Shown here: positions 26,016 to 34,510 of the stretch, one piece after another
Position numbering within the stretch: the stretch's first letter is position 1
Layout of the letters: each line of letters opens with the position of its first letter
From: Companilactobacillus zhongbaensis
GTDB lineage: Bacteria > Bacillota > Bacilli > Lactobacillales > Lactobacillaceae
Assembly (NCBI RefSeq): GCF_003946515.1
Contig: NZ_RHOM01000010.1
Span: forward strand, 17,393 to 81,392
Direction: 5' to 3'
Length of the DNA: 64,000 nt
Notes under the pieces: model-generated
The model's input: only the letters and a program-made list of their open reading frames with translations
Databases searched by the model: none
Told to the model about the DNA's origin: nothing
Made by a program: the position numbers and the translations under genes

Positions 26016-26396
26016 TTATAAATTAGCAGTAACAAACTTTTGGCGGAAATATTTTTTGGACAAAGAATCGAAATATTGAATAGTAATAACATTATTATTC
26101 TCTTCAGTAACAGGAATCTCAAAGCTGATCTTCTGATGAGGAGCAAATGAAACCCCATTAAGATCCTCGTAATAACGATCCTCATCGTTCAAAAAAACAG
26201 AAGTAATAGCGCATTCCGAATTACCAGTATTCTGCAAATAAAAACTACCATCCCTTTTCTTATTAATAACAAAAAACGGTCGCTTAGACTTACGCAAATA
26301 CCCCTGAATCCGAAACAGCGGAACACTAATCAAAATCACCCCGCACGTAACTGCAACAGTTAACACAATCAGAACAATATTATTAAACAATTCCAC
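26016..26396 (-). CDS. Small membrane-anchored protein of unknown function
   Basis: The 126-residue protein has one N-terminal membrane segment (about 6-28) and a beta-rich domain in which FFVINKKRDGSFYLQNTGNSECAITSVFLND suggests an immunoglobulin-like or repeat-strand fold. I recognise no named family. It starts at GTG behind TGAGGATT on the minus strand, and 18 bases separate it from the following gene. Of the first 60 codons 54 end in T or G, so base use is skewed like that of other genes near the repeats. Repeat A4 lies upstream in the same orientation. Confidence 0.7.
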   Translation of the reverse strand: MELFNNIVLIVLTVAVTCGVILISVPLFRIQGYLRKSKRPFFVINKKRDGSFYLQNTGNSECAITSVFLNDEDRYYEDLNGVSFAPHQKISFEIPVTEENNNVITIQYFDSLSKKYFRQKFVTANL

Positions 26397-26789
26397 AATA
26401 AAATCCTCATATTCTTTTTGATAAACTCATTCTACAACAAAGCAGGCTCAAACACATAAAAAGCCGAAGAACGAAATATAAATTCTAAGAAAAGAATTTA
26501 AAAGAATTGGAAAACAAAATAGGAGAAACAGAATAGAATAGTCTCATTAACAAAATTAGGGAAGTAAAAGGCGAGAGTGCGGTTAAAAGCACGCAAGCCC
26601 AGAAGCGAAAGCAAGAGAAGAAGCAAGCATCATCCCACTTATCCAACCAAACCAAAAACAAAAGATTGCAACAGCAGGGTACGTCAGGAAACAAAATGAG
26701 CGGAGCTTTAGTCCCGCGAACCGAGAAGCTGCTCAGTAATCAAAAAAATGAAATCTTGCGAATAAAACTAGGAAGCACCTACTTACAAA
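26397..26789. other. A/C-rich non-coding stretch upstream of the 26016-26396 gene
   Basis: Nearly 400 bases that are strongly A and C rich on the plus strand, which is T and G rich on the minus strand. Short frames exist but have no ribosome-binding sites or recognisable products. It is the biased 3' flank of the inverted repeat A4, and presumably holds the promoter of the minus-strand pair. Confidence 0.55.
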
Positions 26790-27092
26790 TTAAAAAAAGG
26801 GGGGATGCACTATCTAGACGGAGGGGCCCGGGATACACACCTCAGCCGCCAAATTGTTGTTGGCGATTTATCGCTTACAACAAGACTCGTATTGGAGATG
26901 TCCGGGCGAACTTCCCGGATAGCTTCAATCGATGTCGGCAGCGTTCCAGTGTGTGTATCCCGGGCCCCGGAGTCGGAAGTGAACCTCCAACCAAACTACT
27001 ACCTCAATCCCATCACCAAACATCCACCACCAAAAATCACTAACGACATTCCAAGTAAAACGCTTCTGTCTGCGTTGCTCTCTCACATCAAG
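26790..27092 (-). repeat. Family A structured intergenic repeat, copy A4 (inverted)
   Basis: A perfect 18-bp outer stem pairs GGGGCCCGGGATACACAC at 26823-26840 with 26951-26968. Hairpin 2 pairs TTGTTGT 26854-26860 with ACAACAA 26877-26883, a sequence unlike the other copies but equally paired. Hairpin 1 has TCCGGG 26901-26906 against CCCGGA 26914-26919, with the same loop as A3. Read on the minus strand, the G/T-rich arm and the CCGTCTAGATAGTGCA tail match copy A1. The boundaries come from that comparison. Confidence 0.85.
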
Positions 27093-27113
27093 GCCGGTCG
27101 ATTCCAACGCAAC

Positions 27114-27140
27114 AAAAAAACAGCACCCCAGGGTGCTGTC
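27114..27140 (-). terminator. Intrinsic terminator of the 60-residue protein gene (minus strand)
   Basis: CAGCACCC at 27121-27128 pairs with GGGTGCTG at 27131-27138. The A run at 27114-27120 reads as a T run on the minus strand. Confidence 0.85.
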
Positions 27141-27150
27141 TTAGACAAAA

Positions 27151-27333
27151 TCATTCTGAAATTTCATTGCGACGAGTCTGAATTAACTTCTCCAGCTCAT
27201 CAAGATCAGTAAGAGTCGACTTCTTACGTATAAAGCTTCGCGCTGACGAACGCATAGCAATATAGTTAGCCCTTTGCCGATGATTGCGATGCCATTTTTC
27301 ATTGGCTCTCTTTTGTGCTTCTGTTAGTACCAT
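27151..27333 (-). CDS. Small basic protein of unknown function (60 residues)
   Basis: The protein reads KRANEKWHRNHRQRANYIAMRSSARSFIRKK, followed by an acidic helix LTDLDELEKLIQTRRNEISE. I recall similar 55-65 residue proteins in lactobacilli, always annotated hypothetical. The Arg/His-rich first half and helical second half would fit nucleic-acid binding, but that is inference. ATG 27333 lies behind AGGGGAGTAATT, and a clean terminator follows the stop, so it is a real single gene. Confidence 0.8.
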   Translation of the reverse strand: MVLTEAQKRANEKWHRNHRQRANYIAMRSSARSFIRKKSTLTDLDELEKLIQTRRNEISE

Positions 27334-27620
27334 AATTACTCCCCTAAAACTTAGTAATGAAAAGATTATAAACAGTTATTAGGTGATAAAGCAAGGAAAT
27401 ATAAAAATAATTATGCATAATAGTGTAAAATTTTAAAATTTATAACGTCATGATTAAGCAAAATGAATAAAAATGCATAATTGTATTAAAATATTCAATA
27501 GATTCCTTTTAATTTATAAAAATGATATTGCAATGTCCTGAAAAAAATTTTAATATGTATCTTGAACGTGTATAATAATAAAGTTGCATAATATTCTAGG
27601 GAATTTACGAGGTGGGATAC

Positions 27621-27881
27621 TTGACAAGAAAGTATTCGTTTGTGTTTACGGTTATATTCATTGTTGTGGACCTTATTTTTGCTGTACTAGCTAAGCTAGG
27701 GCGGATCGACGATCTATTGGGTATTATCATGGGAATTGTTTTGATCGTTGCTCTATATATTATTACGAGATTATTTGCTCGGATAAATACCGAGAAGGGG
27801 CGCGTTGCCTTATCTTTTTTTAGCGCTATTTTCGTATTTTTAACAGTGGTCCCACTTGCAGCAACTTCAATTGCTGCCTAA
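27621..27881 (+). CDS. Small membrane protein of unknown function, three predicted TM segments
   Basis: The 86-residue hydrophobic protein has three membrane segments (about 5-23, 31-49, 62-82) separated by the charged loops AKLGRIDD and ARINTEKGR. No family is recognised. I chose TTG 27621 behind GAGGTGG; a GTG at 27612 overlaps that site and is less likely. The roughly 290 bases upstream are A/T-rich without a gene, and a terminator follows, so it is transcribed alone. The function is open. Confidence 0.7.
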   Translation: MTRKYSFVFTVIFIVVDLIFAVLAKLGRIDDLLGIIMGIVLIVALYIITRLFARINTEKGRVALSFFSAIFVFLTVVPLAATSIAA

Positions 27882-27896
27882 TTTTGGAATTTTATT

Positions 27897-27928
27897 GGAT
27901 TAAGACAATTCGCCTTAATCCTTTTTTT
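27897..27928 (+). terminator. Intrinsic terminator after the 86-residue protein gene
   Basis: GGATTAAG at 27897-27904 pairs with CTTAATCC (27914-27921), followed by seven T. Confidence 0.85.
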
Positions 27929-27974
27929 ATACAGTCGTATAATTAAACTATCGAATTTGATTGGGGAAGGTTCA

Positions 27975-29669
27975 ATGAAAAACAAAACGTTCAGAACAAT
28001 AATCTTAGGTGTGATTTTTCTCGTTCTGAGTATTTTATATACGGTCTTATATGCACCAAACGGTAGTATTCGTTTGATGGACAGCTATGACATGCTCTTC
28101 CATTTGAATCGGATCGCCAGTCTCTCAAATATTTTTCAGTCTCCAGTAAACTTCGATTACTGGGGGCAAGTCGGGAACATGACTAGTGAGTTTTACCCAT
28201 GGTTAACTTTGATACCTGGATACTTAATACTTCAAGTCGTAGGTAATCCAGTGGTCGGATTTCTCGTCTTTTTAACGGTCATCACTTTTGCAACATTCAT
28301 CAGTGCTTATTTCTTCATGAAAAAGTTTTCCGACAATACTTTGCAATCATTTCTATTCTCGATCATTTATACCTTATCGTTCTTTAGAATGGCTAGTGTC
28401 TTTTATCGGGCTGGATTAGCAGAGTACATGTGTTACATTTTCATACCAATGCTATTTTATGAGTTTTATCAATTATTGAGTGGAAACTTTAAAAAGTGGC
28501 CATTGTTTGCCCTCAGTTTTACGCTGATTGTTTTGACACATCCATTAACTGCCTTTACGACGGTGATTTTGATGTTGCCATTAGTCTTATTAGTCCTCTT
28601 CACCAAGACGGCTCATAGTTGGAGCTATTGGGGGAAGCTGATCCTAAGTGGTATCGGCTCGATAATTTTAGTTGGTCTGACTACAGTTGGATTTGTTTTA
28701 CCAATGATCCAGCAGCAAAAATACATCTCTGTCAATCGACCGGCTTTGTTGAAATTATCTTCAACTGCAAAAGTGCCGGAACAGCTTTTTAAAGACGCCC
28801 TAGGTACTGACCTAAGAAATTATTCTTTTGGCGTCATTATGTTATTTGCACTGTTATTATTAGTTATCTTCATTTGGAAAGATAAGGCTAAATATCGTCT
28901 GATCGGGATCGAAATGTTGATTGCCTTAGTTCTTTCAACTAACTTGATCCCTTGGGACCAATTGCAAAATACATTTTTCAACTACATGCAATTCCCATGG
29001 AGATTCTTAAACTTATTTACTTTCTTTGCTTCGATCTATATTGCTTATGGAGTCACCAAGATAGTCGATAAGCGATCTCCATTGCTGAAATTACTAGTTA
29101 TGATCTTGATCATGGCTGGATGTATCAATCAAGCATACGTTAGTGGTAACCAATTGAACCATCAAATAACATTGGCTAAAGATCCCAGCCGGATCACCAC
29201 GAGCAATGCTGATAAATACATTAAGCAGTTTACGCAAGAAGATTATTATCCAGTCCGCAGTCTTTTTTATGCGAAAGATTTGGGCAAGCATGTTTACATC
29301 TTGGATGGGGAACGAACTAAGCTTCCGGCAAAAATCATCTCAAATACATACACAGTAAATTACTTCAATCAAAAACCAGAGACGATCGACTTTCCTGTTT
29401 TGGTATATAAAGGGTTAAATGTCCACATTAACAACGAAGCGGTGGATTATAAGATCTCCGAGCGTGGGACAGCTGTGGTCAAAACGAAGCCGGGTCAAAA
29501 TAAGATAGTTCTCAAGTATGAATATTCCACGGTAGCTAAAGCAGCTTTAGGATTAAATGCGGTGGGATTTGTTCTCATGGCTTGGCTATCAATTAATCAA
29601 GGTAGGTTTTTGCCAGTCAAAAGGCGCAAATCGGCTCAAGAAAAAAGCTTGAAAAAAGTTGAAAAATAA
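27975..29669 (+). CDS. Polytopic membrane protein, PTPS-related / GT-C-like
   Basis: The 564-residue protein has about ten membrane segments and a C-terminal extracellular beta-rich part (about 410-530), with a last membrane helix before a basic tail. The first outside loop has SYDMLFHLNRIASLSNIFQSPVNFDYWGQVGN, resembling the 6-pyruvoyl-tetrahydropterin synthase-related membrane family of lactobacilli, which looks like a GT-C glycosyltransferase. A role in cell-surface glycosylation is inference. ATG 27975 follows GGGGAAGG and is preferred over ATG 27957, which lacks a site. Confidence 0.75.
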   Translation: MKNKTFRTIILGVIFLVLSILYTVLYAPNGSIRLMDSYDMLFHLNRIASLSNIFQSPVNFDYWGQVGNMTSEFYPWLTLIPGYLILQVVGNPVVGFLVFLTVITFATFISAYFFMKKFSDNTLQSFLFSIIYTLSFFRMASVFYRAGLAEYMCYIFIPMLFYEFYQLLSGNFKKWPLFALSFTLIVLTHPLTAFTTVILMLPLVLLVLFTKTAHSWSYWGKLILSGIGSIILVGLTTVGFVLPMIQQQKYISVNRPALLKLSSTAKVPEQLFKDALGTDLRNYSFGVIMLFALLLLVIFIWKDKAKYRLIGIEMLIALVLSTNLIPWDQLQNTFFNYMQFPWRFLNLFTFFASIYIAYGVTKIVDKRSPLLKLLVMILIMAGCINQAYVSGNQLNHQITLAKDPSRITTSNADKYIKQFTQEDYYPVRSLFYAKDLGKHVYILDGERTKLPAKIISNTYTVNYFNQKPETIDFPVLVYKGLNVHINNEAVDYKISERGTAVVKTKPGQNKIVLKYEYSTVAKAALGLNAVGFVLMAWLSINQGRFLPVKRRKSAQEKSLKKVEK

Positions 29670-29689
29670 ATTGATATCTGATATATTTT

Positions 29690-29783
29690 ATTAGTTGCAA
29701 TCACTATTGCATCTACAACCGCTCAAAATTAGGTTTAAGCGAAAGCACCTAATTGGCGAGTATTAGAAGGGAGTGTACAATAT
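29690..29783 (+). promoter_or_regulatory. L21 leader (ribosomal protein autoregulatory leader)
   Basis: Directly before rplU lies a stem AATTAGGT/ACCTAATT capped by TTAAGCGAAAGC, flanked by CTC/GAG and preceded by CACTATTGCATC. This arrangement fits the L21 leader RNA known from Firmicutes, where L21 is thought to bind its own message. The ribosome-binding site AAGGGAG follows. The identification is by eye. Confidence 0.7.
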
Positions 29784-30095
29784 ATGTACGCAGTAATCAA
29801 AACAGGTGGTAAGCAATATAAGGTTGAAGAAAATGAAGCAATCTTTATTGAAAAACTCGATGCTAAAGAAGGAGACACAGTTACATTTGACGATGTAATC
29901 TTAGTTTCTGACGGAGATAGCGTTAAAGTTGGAGACCCAGTTGTTAAGGGAGCTTCAGTTACAGGTAAAGTAGAGAAACAAGGTAAGGAAAAGAAAGTCG
30001 TTACTTACAAATACAAACCTAAGAAGCACTCACATACAAAGACTGGTCACCGCCAACCATATACAAAAGTAACTATTGACGCTATCAAAGGTTAA
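29784..30095 (+). CDS. rplU: Ribosomal protein bL21
   Basis: The 103-residue protein starts [25 protein letters not shown] and contains the [29 protein letters not shown] rRNA-binding end, both diagnostic of L21. It sits on 23S rRNA domain I in the large subunit. The leader upstream suggests autoregulation of the rplU-prp-rpmA operon. The prp gene follows 5 bases after the stop. Confidence 0.98.
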   Translation: MYAVIKTGGKQYKVEENEAIFIEKLDAKEGDTVTFDDVILVSDGDSVKVGDPVVKGASVTGKVEKQGKEKKVVTYKYKPKKHSHTKTGHRQPYTKVTIDAIKG

Positions 30096-30100
30096 TAATT

Positions 30101-30445
30101 ATGATCAAGGCAAGTTTTCATCGGAATGCCGATAAGCAGATCGATTCATTTTTGATCCTTGGCCACGCTGATTCCGGTCCTTATGGACAAGATTTGGTTT
30201 GTGCTGCAGTATCAGCGGTAACGATCGGTACTATCAACAATCTGGAGAAACTTACACAGGTCCACCCTCAAGTAGTTTTAGATGAGGTCAATGGCGGTCA
30301 TCTTGGCTGCCAAATAACAGGAGCTGTTTCTCACGATACAGCGTTATTACTCGAAAATTTATCAGAAATATTGAAAGATGTCGCTGATAGTTATCCTGAT
30401 AATATTACTGTTAGTTCTACACAAAATACGATTGATTTAAATTAG
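30101..30445 (+). CDS. prp: Prp cysteine protease that processes bL27
   Basis: The 114-residue protein belongs to the YsxB/Prp family. The catalytic pair H22 and C34 is intact in GHADSGPYGQDLVCAAVSA. Prp removes the N-terminal peptide of L27 in Firmicutes. The downstream L27 carries the cleavable MNLQFF-S sequence, so enzyme and substrate are encoded side by side. It lies between rplU and rpmA with gaps of 5 and 12 bases. Confidence 0.93.
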   Translation: MIKASFHRNADKQIDSFLILGHADSGPYGQDLVCAAVSAVTIGTINNLEKLTQVHPQVVLDEVNGGHLGCQITGAVSHDTALLLENLSEILKDVADSYPDNITVSSTQNTIDLN

Positions 30446-30457
30446 GAGGTAAACTTC

Positions 30458-30730
30458 ATGCTTAAGATGAATTTACAATTTTTCTCTCACCATAAAGGTG
30501 GAGGTTCAACAACTAATGGTCGTAACTCAGCAGGTCGTAGATTGGGTGCAAAGCGTGCCGATGGCCAAGCTATTACAGCCGGTGCAATTATTTATAGACA
30601 ACGTGGTACAAAGATCCATCCAGGTACAAACGTTGGCCGTGGTGGCGACGACACATTGTTCGCTCTTAAAGACGGTGTTGTTAAGTTCGAAAGACTTGGC
30701 AAAGACAAGAAGAAAGTATCAGTATACTAA
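30458..30730 (+). CDS. rpmA: Ribosomal protein bL27 with cleavable N-terminal extension
   Basis: The 90-residue protein starts [24 protein letters not shown]. Mature L27 begins at SHHKGG, after LQFF, the Prp cleavage site. The mature N-terminus reaches the peptidyl transferase centre, which explains the need for removal. The rest ([31 protein letters not shown]) is canonical. The ATG lies behind TTAGGAGGTAA, and a terminator follows. Confidence 0.98.
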   Translation: MLKMNLQFFSHHKGGGSTTNGRNSAGRRLGAKRADGQAITAGAIIYRQRGTKIHPGTNVGRGGDDTLFALKDGVVKFERLGKDKKKVSVY

Positions 30731-30742
30731 TATATACCGTAC

Positions 30743-30770
30743 AAAAGAGGACATGGTCCTCTTTTTTTTA
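30743..30770 (+). terminator. Intrinsic terminator after rpmA
   Basis: AAAGAGGAC pairs with GTCCTCTTT across a short loop and is followed by a T run. It closes the rplU operon. Confidence 0.85.
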
Positions 30771-30789
30771 TATAAACAACTACATATTA

Positions 30790-30819
30790 TTGCCATAAAG
30801 CTATTAGTATTGGTAAAAT
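30790..30819 (+). promoter_or_regulatory. Probable promoter of efp
   Basis: TTGCCA at 30790-30795 and TAAAAT at 30814-30819 are separated by 18 bases and lie 42 bases before the efp start, just behind the rpmA terminator. Confidence 0.5.
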
Positions 30820-30861
30820 AAAGGGAACGTTGCAAATTAACAATTAATTGAGGAGATCAGT

Positions 30862-31425
30862 ATGTCTATTTCAGTAAACGAATTTAAAAATGGATTAACA
30901 ATTGAAGTAAAAGACGGCATTTGGCGTGTTATCGAATTCCAACACGTTAAGCCAGGTAAGGGTAGTGCTTTCGTTCGTTCAAAGCTTAAGAACTTGAGAA
31001 CAGGTGCTGTTCAAGAAATGACATTTAGATCAACTGCTAAGGTTGAAAAGGCTCAAATCGAAAACAAGAAGATGCAATACTTGTATGCCGACGGTGAAAA
31101 CCACGTATTCATGGATATGAATACATACGAACAACTTACAATTCCTGGTGAACAACTAACAGACGAATTGAAGTACTTGAAAGAAAACATGGAAGTTAAC
31201 ATCATGATGTACAACGGTGAAACTCTCGGTGTTGACCTTCCTAATACTGTTGATCTTAAGGTTGTTGAAACAGAAGCCGGAATCAAAGGTGACACACAAT
31301 CAGGTGGTTCAAAACCAGCTACTATGGAAACAGGTGTTGTTGTTCAAGTGCCATTCTTTGTTAACGAAGGCGACATGTTGACAATCAATACTCAAGATGG
31401 AACATATATTTCACGTGCAAATTAA
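30862..31425 (+). CDS. efp: Elongation factor P
   Basis: The 187-residue three-barrel protein has the N-terminal KOW-like domain with the loop PGKGSAF (31-37). The loop's lysine, where modification would occur, reaches the P-site tRNA. The C-terminal signature is [32 protein letters not shown] relieves ribosome stalling at polyproline. It starts behind GAGGAGATC. Together with yqhY and nusB it forms a cluster, as in Bacillus, though the acetyl-CoA carboxylase genes found there are absent. Confidence 0.97.
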   Translation: MSISVNEFKNGLTIEVKDGIWRVIEFQHVKPGKGSAFVRSKLKNLRTGAVQEMTFRSTAKVEKAQIENKKMQYLYADGENHVFMDMNTYEQLTIPGEQLTDELKYLKENMEVNIMMYNGETLGVDLPNTVDLKVVETEAGIKGDTQSGGSKPATMETGVVVQVPFFVNEGDMLTINTQDGTYISRAN

Positions 31426-31450
31426 TTTTTAGTTATTGGAGATAAAGTTT

Positions 31451-31867
31451 ATGGCTGATCAAAAATACGTAACACTACAAGATGACGGCAAGGTGCAAGG
31501 AAACGTTGAGATTTCTCACCAAGTTATTGAAATTTTGCTTGGGATCGCAACGAATCAAGTTGAAGGCGTCTATGAAATGCGCGGTACAATATCTAACCGG
31601 ATCAATTCATTATTTGGTAGAATGAATCATGGAAAAGGTGTAGACGTTGTATTTGAAGACGACAATGTCACTGCTGATGTATTTGTTTATCTTGAATACG
31701 GAGTTTCGATTCCCAAGGTATCATTAGAAATTCAAAAGTCAGCTATTGAACAACTTAAATTCATGACGGATATTGATATATCGCAAATTAATGTGCATGT
31801 TGTTGGGCTAGTTGCTAAGAAGTCAAACGGTGACGTTGAACGCGTAACAACAGACAGTAAGGAATAA
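31451..31867 (+). CDS. yqhY: Asp23/Gls24 family protein (YqhY-like)
   Basis: The 138-residue protein has the family core VEISHQVIEILLGIATNQVEGVYEMRG and VFVYLEYGVSIPKVSLEIQKS. Asp23 proteins sit at the membrane or interact with lipid metabolism; the exact role of YqhY is not settled. I chose ATG 31451 because GGAGATAAA precedes it. A second, shorter paralogue is at 50389-50757 beside fakA. It precedes nusB by 5 bases, as in Bacillus. Confidence 0.88.
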   Translation: MADQKYVTLQDDGKVQGNVEISHQVIEILLGIATNQVEGVYEMRGTISNRINSLFGRMNHGKGVDVVFEDDNVTADVFVYLEYGVSIPKVSLEIQKSAIEQLKFMTDIDISQINVHVVGLVAKKSNGDVERVTTDSKE

Positions 31868-31872
31868 TACCA

Positions 31873-32280
31873 GTGAGTATAAACAGACACGAAATCAGAG
31901 AACTAGCAGTACAATCACTATTTTCCATCGATACAACGAAGGCTGACGCCGCTACTGCCATCAAATCGACTTTAGAATTAGCCGATCTGACGGAAGTAGA
32001 AGTGCCAGATTATTTAACATTCCTCGTATCTGGAACGCTTGAACATGAGAGTGAATTAGATTCAGAAATTTCTAAACAATTGAAGAACAAATGGACAGTG
32101 GCTCGTTTGTCTCGGATCGACCGTGCAATTTTACGCATGGGACTATTTGAAATGCAAAATAGTCTAGAAGTTCCAAAAAAAGTTGCAATTAATGAAGCTA
32201 TTGAATTAGCTGGCGATTTCGGCGATAAAGATTCAAAAGCCTTCGTTAACGGCATCTTATCTAACTTTGTTGAAGGGTAG
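31873..32280 (+). CDS. nusB: Transcription antitermination factor NusB
   Basis: The 135-residue all-helical protein has the NusB pattern RHEIRELAVQSLFSID at its start and LSRIDRAILRMGLFEM...PKKVAINEAIELAGDFGDKDSKAFVNGILSNF at its end. NusB binds boxA RNA with S10 to prevent premature termination in rRNA operons. It starts at GTG behind AAGGAA. A terminator overlaps its stop codon, and folD follows. Confidence 0.95.
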   Translation: MSINRHEIRELAVQSLFSIDTTKADAATAIKSTLELADLTEVEVPDYLTFLVSGTLEHESELDSEISKQLKNKWTVARLSRIDRAILRMGLFEMQNSLEVPKKVAINEAIELAGDFGDKDSKAFVNGILSNFVEG

Positions 32281-32305
32281 GCTGGTACATAGTACCAGCC
32301 TTTTT
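32280..32305 (+). terminator. Intrinsic terminator after nusB
   Basis: GGCTGGTAC at 32280-32288 pairs with GTACCAGCC at 32292-32300 and is followed by five T. Confidence 0.85.
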
Positions 32306-32316
32306 GGGTAAAAAAC

Positions 32317-33165
32317 ATGATTATATTAGATGGAAAAAAAGTAGCAGGAGCTTGTGACGAATCAATGTCCAAGCGTGTAGAAGATTTGAAATCAAAAGGT
32401 ATCACACCTGGGATTGCTGTTGTTTTGGTAGGCGACAATAGTGCCAGTGCTGTGTACGTTAGAAACAAGCAACGTCGAGCTGAAAAATTAGGAATGAAGT
32501 CAGAATTGATTCATTTTAAGGCTGACGTCTCAGAAGAAGAATTATTAACAAAGATCGACGAACTAAACGCTGATCCAGAAATTGACGGCTTTTTAGTCCA
32601 ATTACCATTGCCAGATCATATCGATGAAGATCGAGTGATCAATGCTATTGATCCTAAGAAAGACGTTGATGGCTTTGCTCCAGAAAATGTCGGTCACCTT
32701 TGGATCGGTGAACCACAAACAAAACCGGCAACAGCTGCTGGTATTTTGATGATGCTCGACTATTACGATGTTGATTTAGACGGTAAAAATGTGGTTATTA
32801 TCGGACGTAGTAACATCGTTGGTAAACCAGTCGCAGCCATGATGCTCGATAAGAACGCAACCGTGACTGTGGCACATTCACACACGAAGAATTTAAAGCA
32901 ATTGGCTAAAACTGCTGATGTTTTAGTAGTGGCAATCGGTCGGGCAAAGATGATCGATGCAGATTACGTCAAAGACGGTGCGATCGTTATCGATGTCGGT
33001 ATGGATCGCGATGAAAATGGCAAGTTATGTGGTGATGTTGATTTTGATGCCGTGAAAGATACTGCTTCAATGATGACACCAGTACCTGGTGGCGTTGGAC
33101 CAATGACTATCACTGCTCTGATGGACCAAGTGGTCGAACTTGCAGAGGAAAGGGCAAATGGATAA
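32317..33165 (+). CDS. folD: Bifunctional methylene-THF dehydrogenase / methenyl-THF cyclohydrolase
   Basis: The 282-residue protein carries the FolD signatures SAVYVRNKQRRAEKLGM with the catalytic Tyr and Lys, GFLVQLPLPDHID, and the NADP site VVIIGRSNIVGKPVA. PGGVGPMT lies at the end. It interconverts one-carbon folates, upstream of the purine, thymidylate and formyl-Met supply served by Fmt. The stop overlaps the xseA start by 8 bases. Only a weak ribosome-binding site is visible before ATG 32317. Confidence 0.96.
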   Translation: MIILDGKKVAGACDESMSKRVEDLKSKGITPGIAVVLVGDNSASAVYVRNKQRRAEKLGMKSELIHFKADVSEEELLTKIDELNADPEIDGFLVQLPLPDHIDEDRVINAIDPKKDVDGFAPENVGHLWIGEPQTKPATAAGILMMLDYYDVDLDGKNVVIIGRSNIVGKPVAAMMLDKNATVTVAHSHTKNLKQLAKTADVLVVAIGRAKMIDADYVKDGAIVIDVGMDRDENGKLCGDVDFDAVKDTASMMTPVPGGVGPMTITALMDQVVELAEERANG

Positions 33166-34510
33166 CTCTGAACAATATTTAACAGTTACAGCTTTAACAC
33201 AATACATCAAAAGAAAATTCGACGTGGACCCATATTTGGGCCACGTTTATTTGACTGGTGAGCTTTCCAATTTTAAGATCCGTCCCAATTCGCACCAGTA
33301 TTTTACAATCAAGGATGACCACGCAGTAATTGATTCGGTGATGTTTCGAAGCGCATTTAATAAAGTTAAATTTACGCCCGAAACAGGGATGAAAGTCCGT
33401 GTGAAGGGTCATGTGACAGTCTTTGAAGGTCGAGGTAATTATCAATTTTACGTCGATTCGATGGAACCCGATGGCTTAGGGTCACTTTATTTAGCTTTCG
33501 AGCAATTAAAGAAGAAACTCTCCAAGATGGGCGTCTTCAATTTACCGAAGAAGCCGATCCCGAAGTTCCCTAAACGGATAGCTGTCGTAACTAGTGAGTC
33601 AGGAGCTGTCATTCACGATATTATGACTACCGTAAGGCGTCGCTATCCGATCGTTCAATTAATCTTGTTCCCAGCAGTCGTTCAAGGCGATACTGCCGCT
33701 GCAACGATAGTAGAACAATTGAAACGGGTCAATGAAATGGGTGATTTTGATACGGTCATTATTGGTCGTGGTGGAGGTTCACTCGAAGACTTATGGCCTT
33801 TCAATGAAGAGATCGTTGCAGAAGCAATCGTTCAAAGTAAGATCCCAGTGATTTCTTCTGTAGGTCATGAGACTGATGTGACGATTGCTGATATGGTTGC
33901 TGATTTACGAGCTGCTACACCGACGGCTGCTGCAGAATTAGCCACACCAGTTTTACGTGAGCAGATCGAAAATATCGAAAACATGCAATCACGAATGATC
34001 GTGGCACAAAATAAGCTTTTGAATAATTATCGTCAGATCTTGAATAGTTATGCCCAAAATGTTTTTTTACAGCATCCTGAGCGCATCTATGAAGTTTATA
34101 TGCAAAAGGTGGACAATTACACTAATCGCCTGCAACAAATCATTACAAGTGAATTACGTTGGTATAAAGAGCGTTTGTGGAACCATGAGACGAAACTCGC
34201 TCAAGTTTCACCGAAGGATCAGATCAATTACTATCAAAATCAAGTTTCAAATGATGTCCAAAATATGACCTTAGTAGTTAATAAAATGCTCAGCAACAAG
34301 CGAAACTACTTCAGTAAGCAAGTCTCAGCGCTCGATTCATTGAGTCCGTTGAAGACTTTAAGTCGTGGTTATGCGATTGCTACTGACGAAAAGGGTCAAG
34401 TTTTGAAGAAGACGAGCGACTATCAAGTTGATCAACCAGTCGACCTGAAAGTTGTTGATGGAACCGTTAAAGTGATAACTAAACAAATTAGTGAGGATAA
34501 CAATGGCTGA
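33158..34510 (+). CDS. xseA: Exodeoxyribonuclease VII large subunit
   Basis: The 450-residue protein has an N-terminal OB fold (VYLTGELSNFKIRPNSHQYFTIKDD) and the catalytic domain with AVVTSESGAVIHDIMTTVRRRYP, GRGGGSLEDLWPFNEE and SVGHETDVTIAD. A long coiled coil that binds XseB follows, and the end is LSRGYAIATDEKG. It degrades single-stranded DNA. I chose ATG 33158, behind GAGGAAAGGG and inside the folD end. The xseB start lies within its last codons. Confidence 0.95.
   Translation: MDNSEQYLTVTALTQYIKRKFDVDPYLGHVYLTGELSNFKIRPNSHQYFTIKDDHAVIDSVMFRSAFNKVKFTPETGMKVRVKGHVTVFEGRGNYQFYVDSMEPDGLGSLYLAFEQLKKKLSKMGVFNLPKKPIPKFPKRIAVVTSESGAVIHDIMTTVRRRYPIVQLILFPAVVQGDTAAATIVEQLKRVNEMGDFDTVIIGRGGGSLEDLWPFNEEIVAEAIVQSKIPVISSVGHETDVTIADMVADLRAATPTAAAELATPVLREQIENIENMQSRMIVAQNKLLNNYRQILNSYAQNVFLQHPERIYEVYMQKVDNYTNRLQQIITSELRWYKERLWNHETKLAQVSPKDQINYYQNQVSNDVQNMTLVVNKMLSNKRNYFSKQVSALDSLSPLKTLSRGYAIATDEKGQVLKKTSDYQVDQPVDLKVVDGTVKVITKQISEDNNG

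Noticed and set aside
26666..27212. Plus-strand frames of 125 and 135 codons over repeat A4
   Set aside because: They cross the perfect inverted repeat, have no start signals, and their mirror frames exist on the other strand, as expected of a palindrome.
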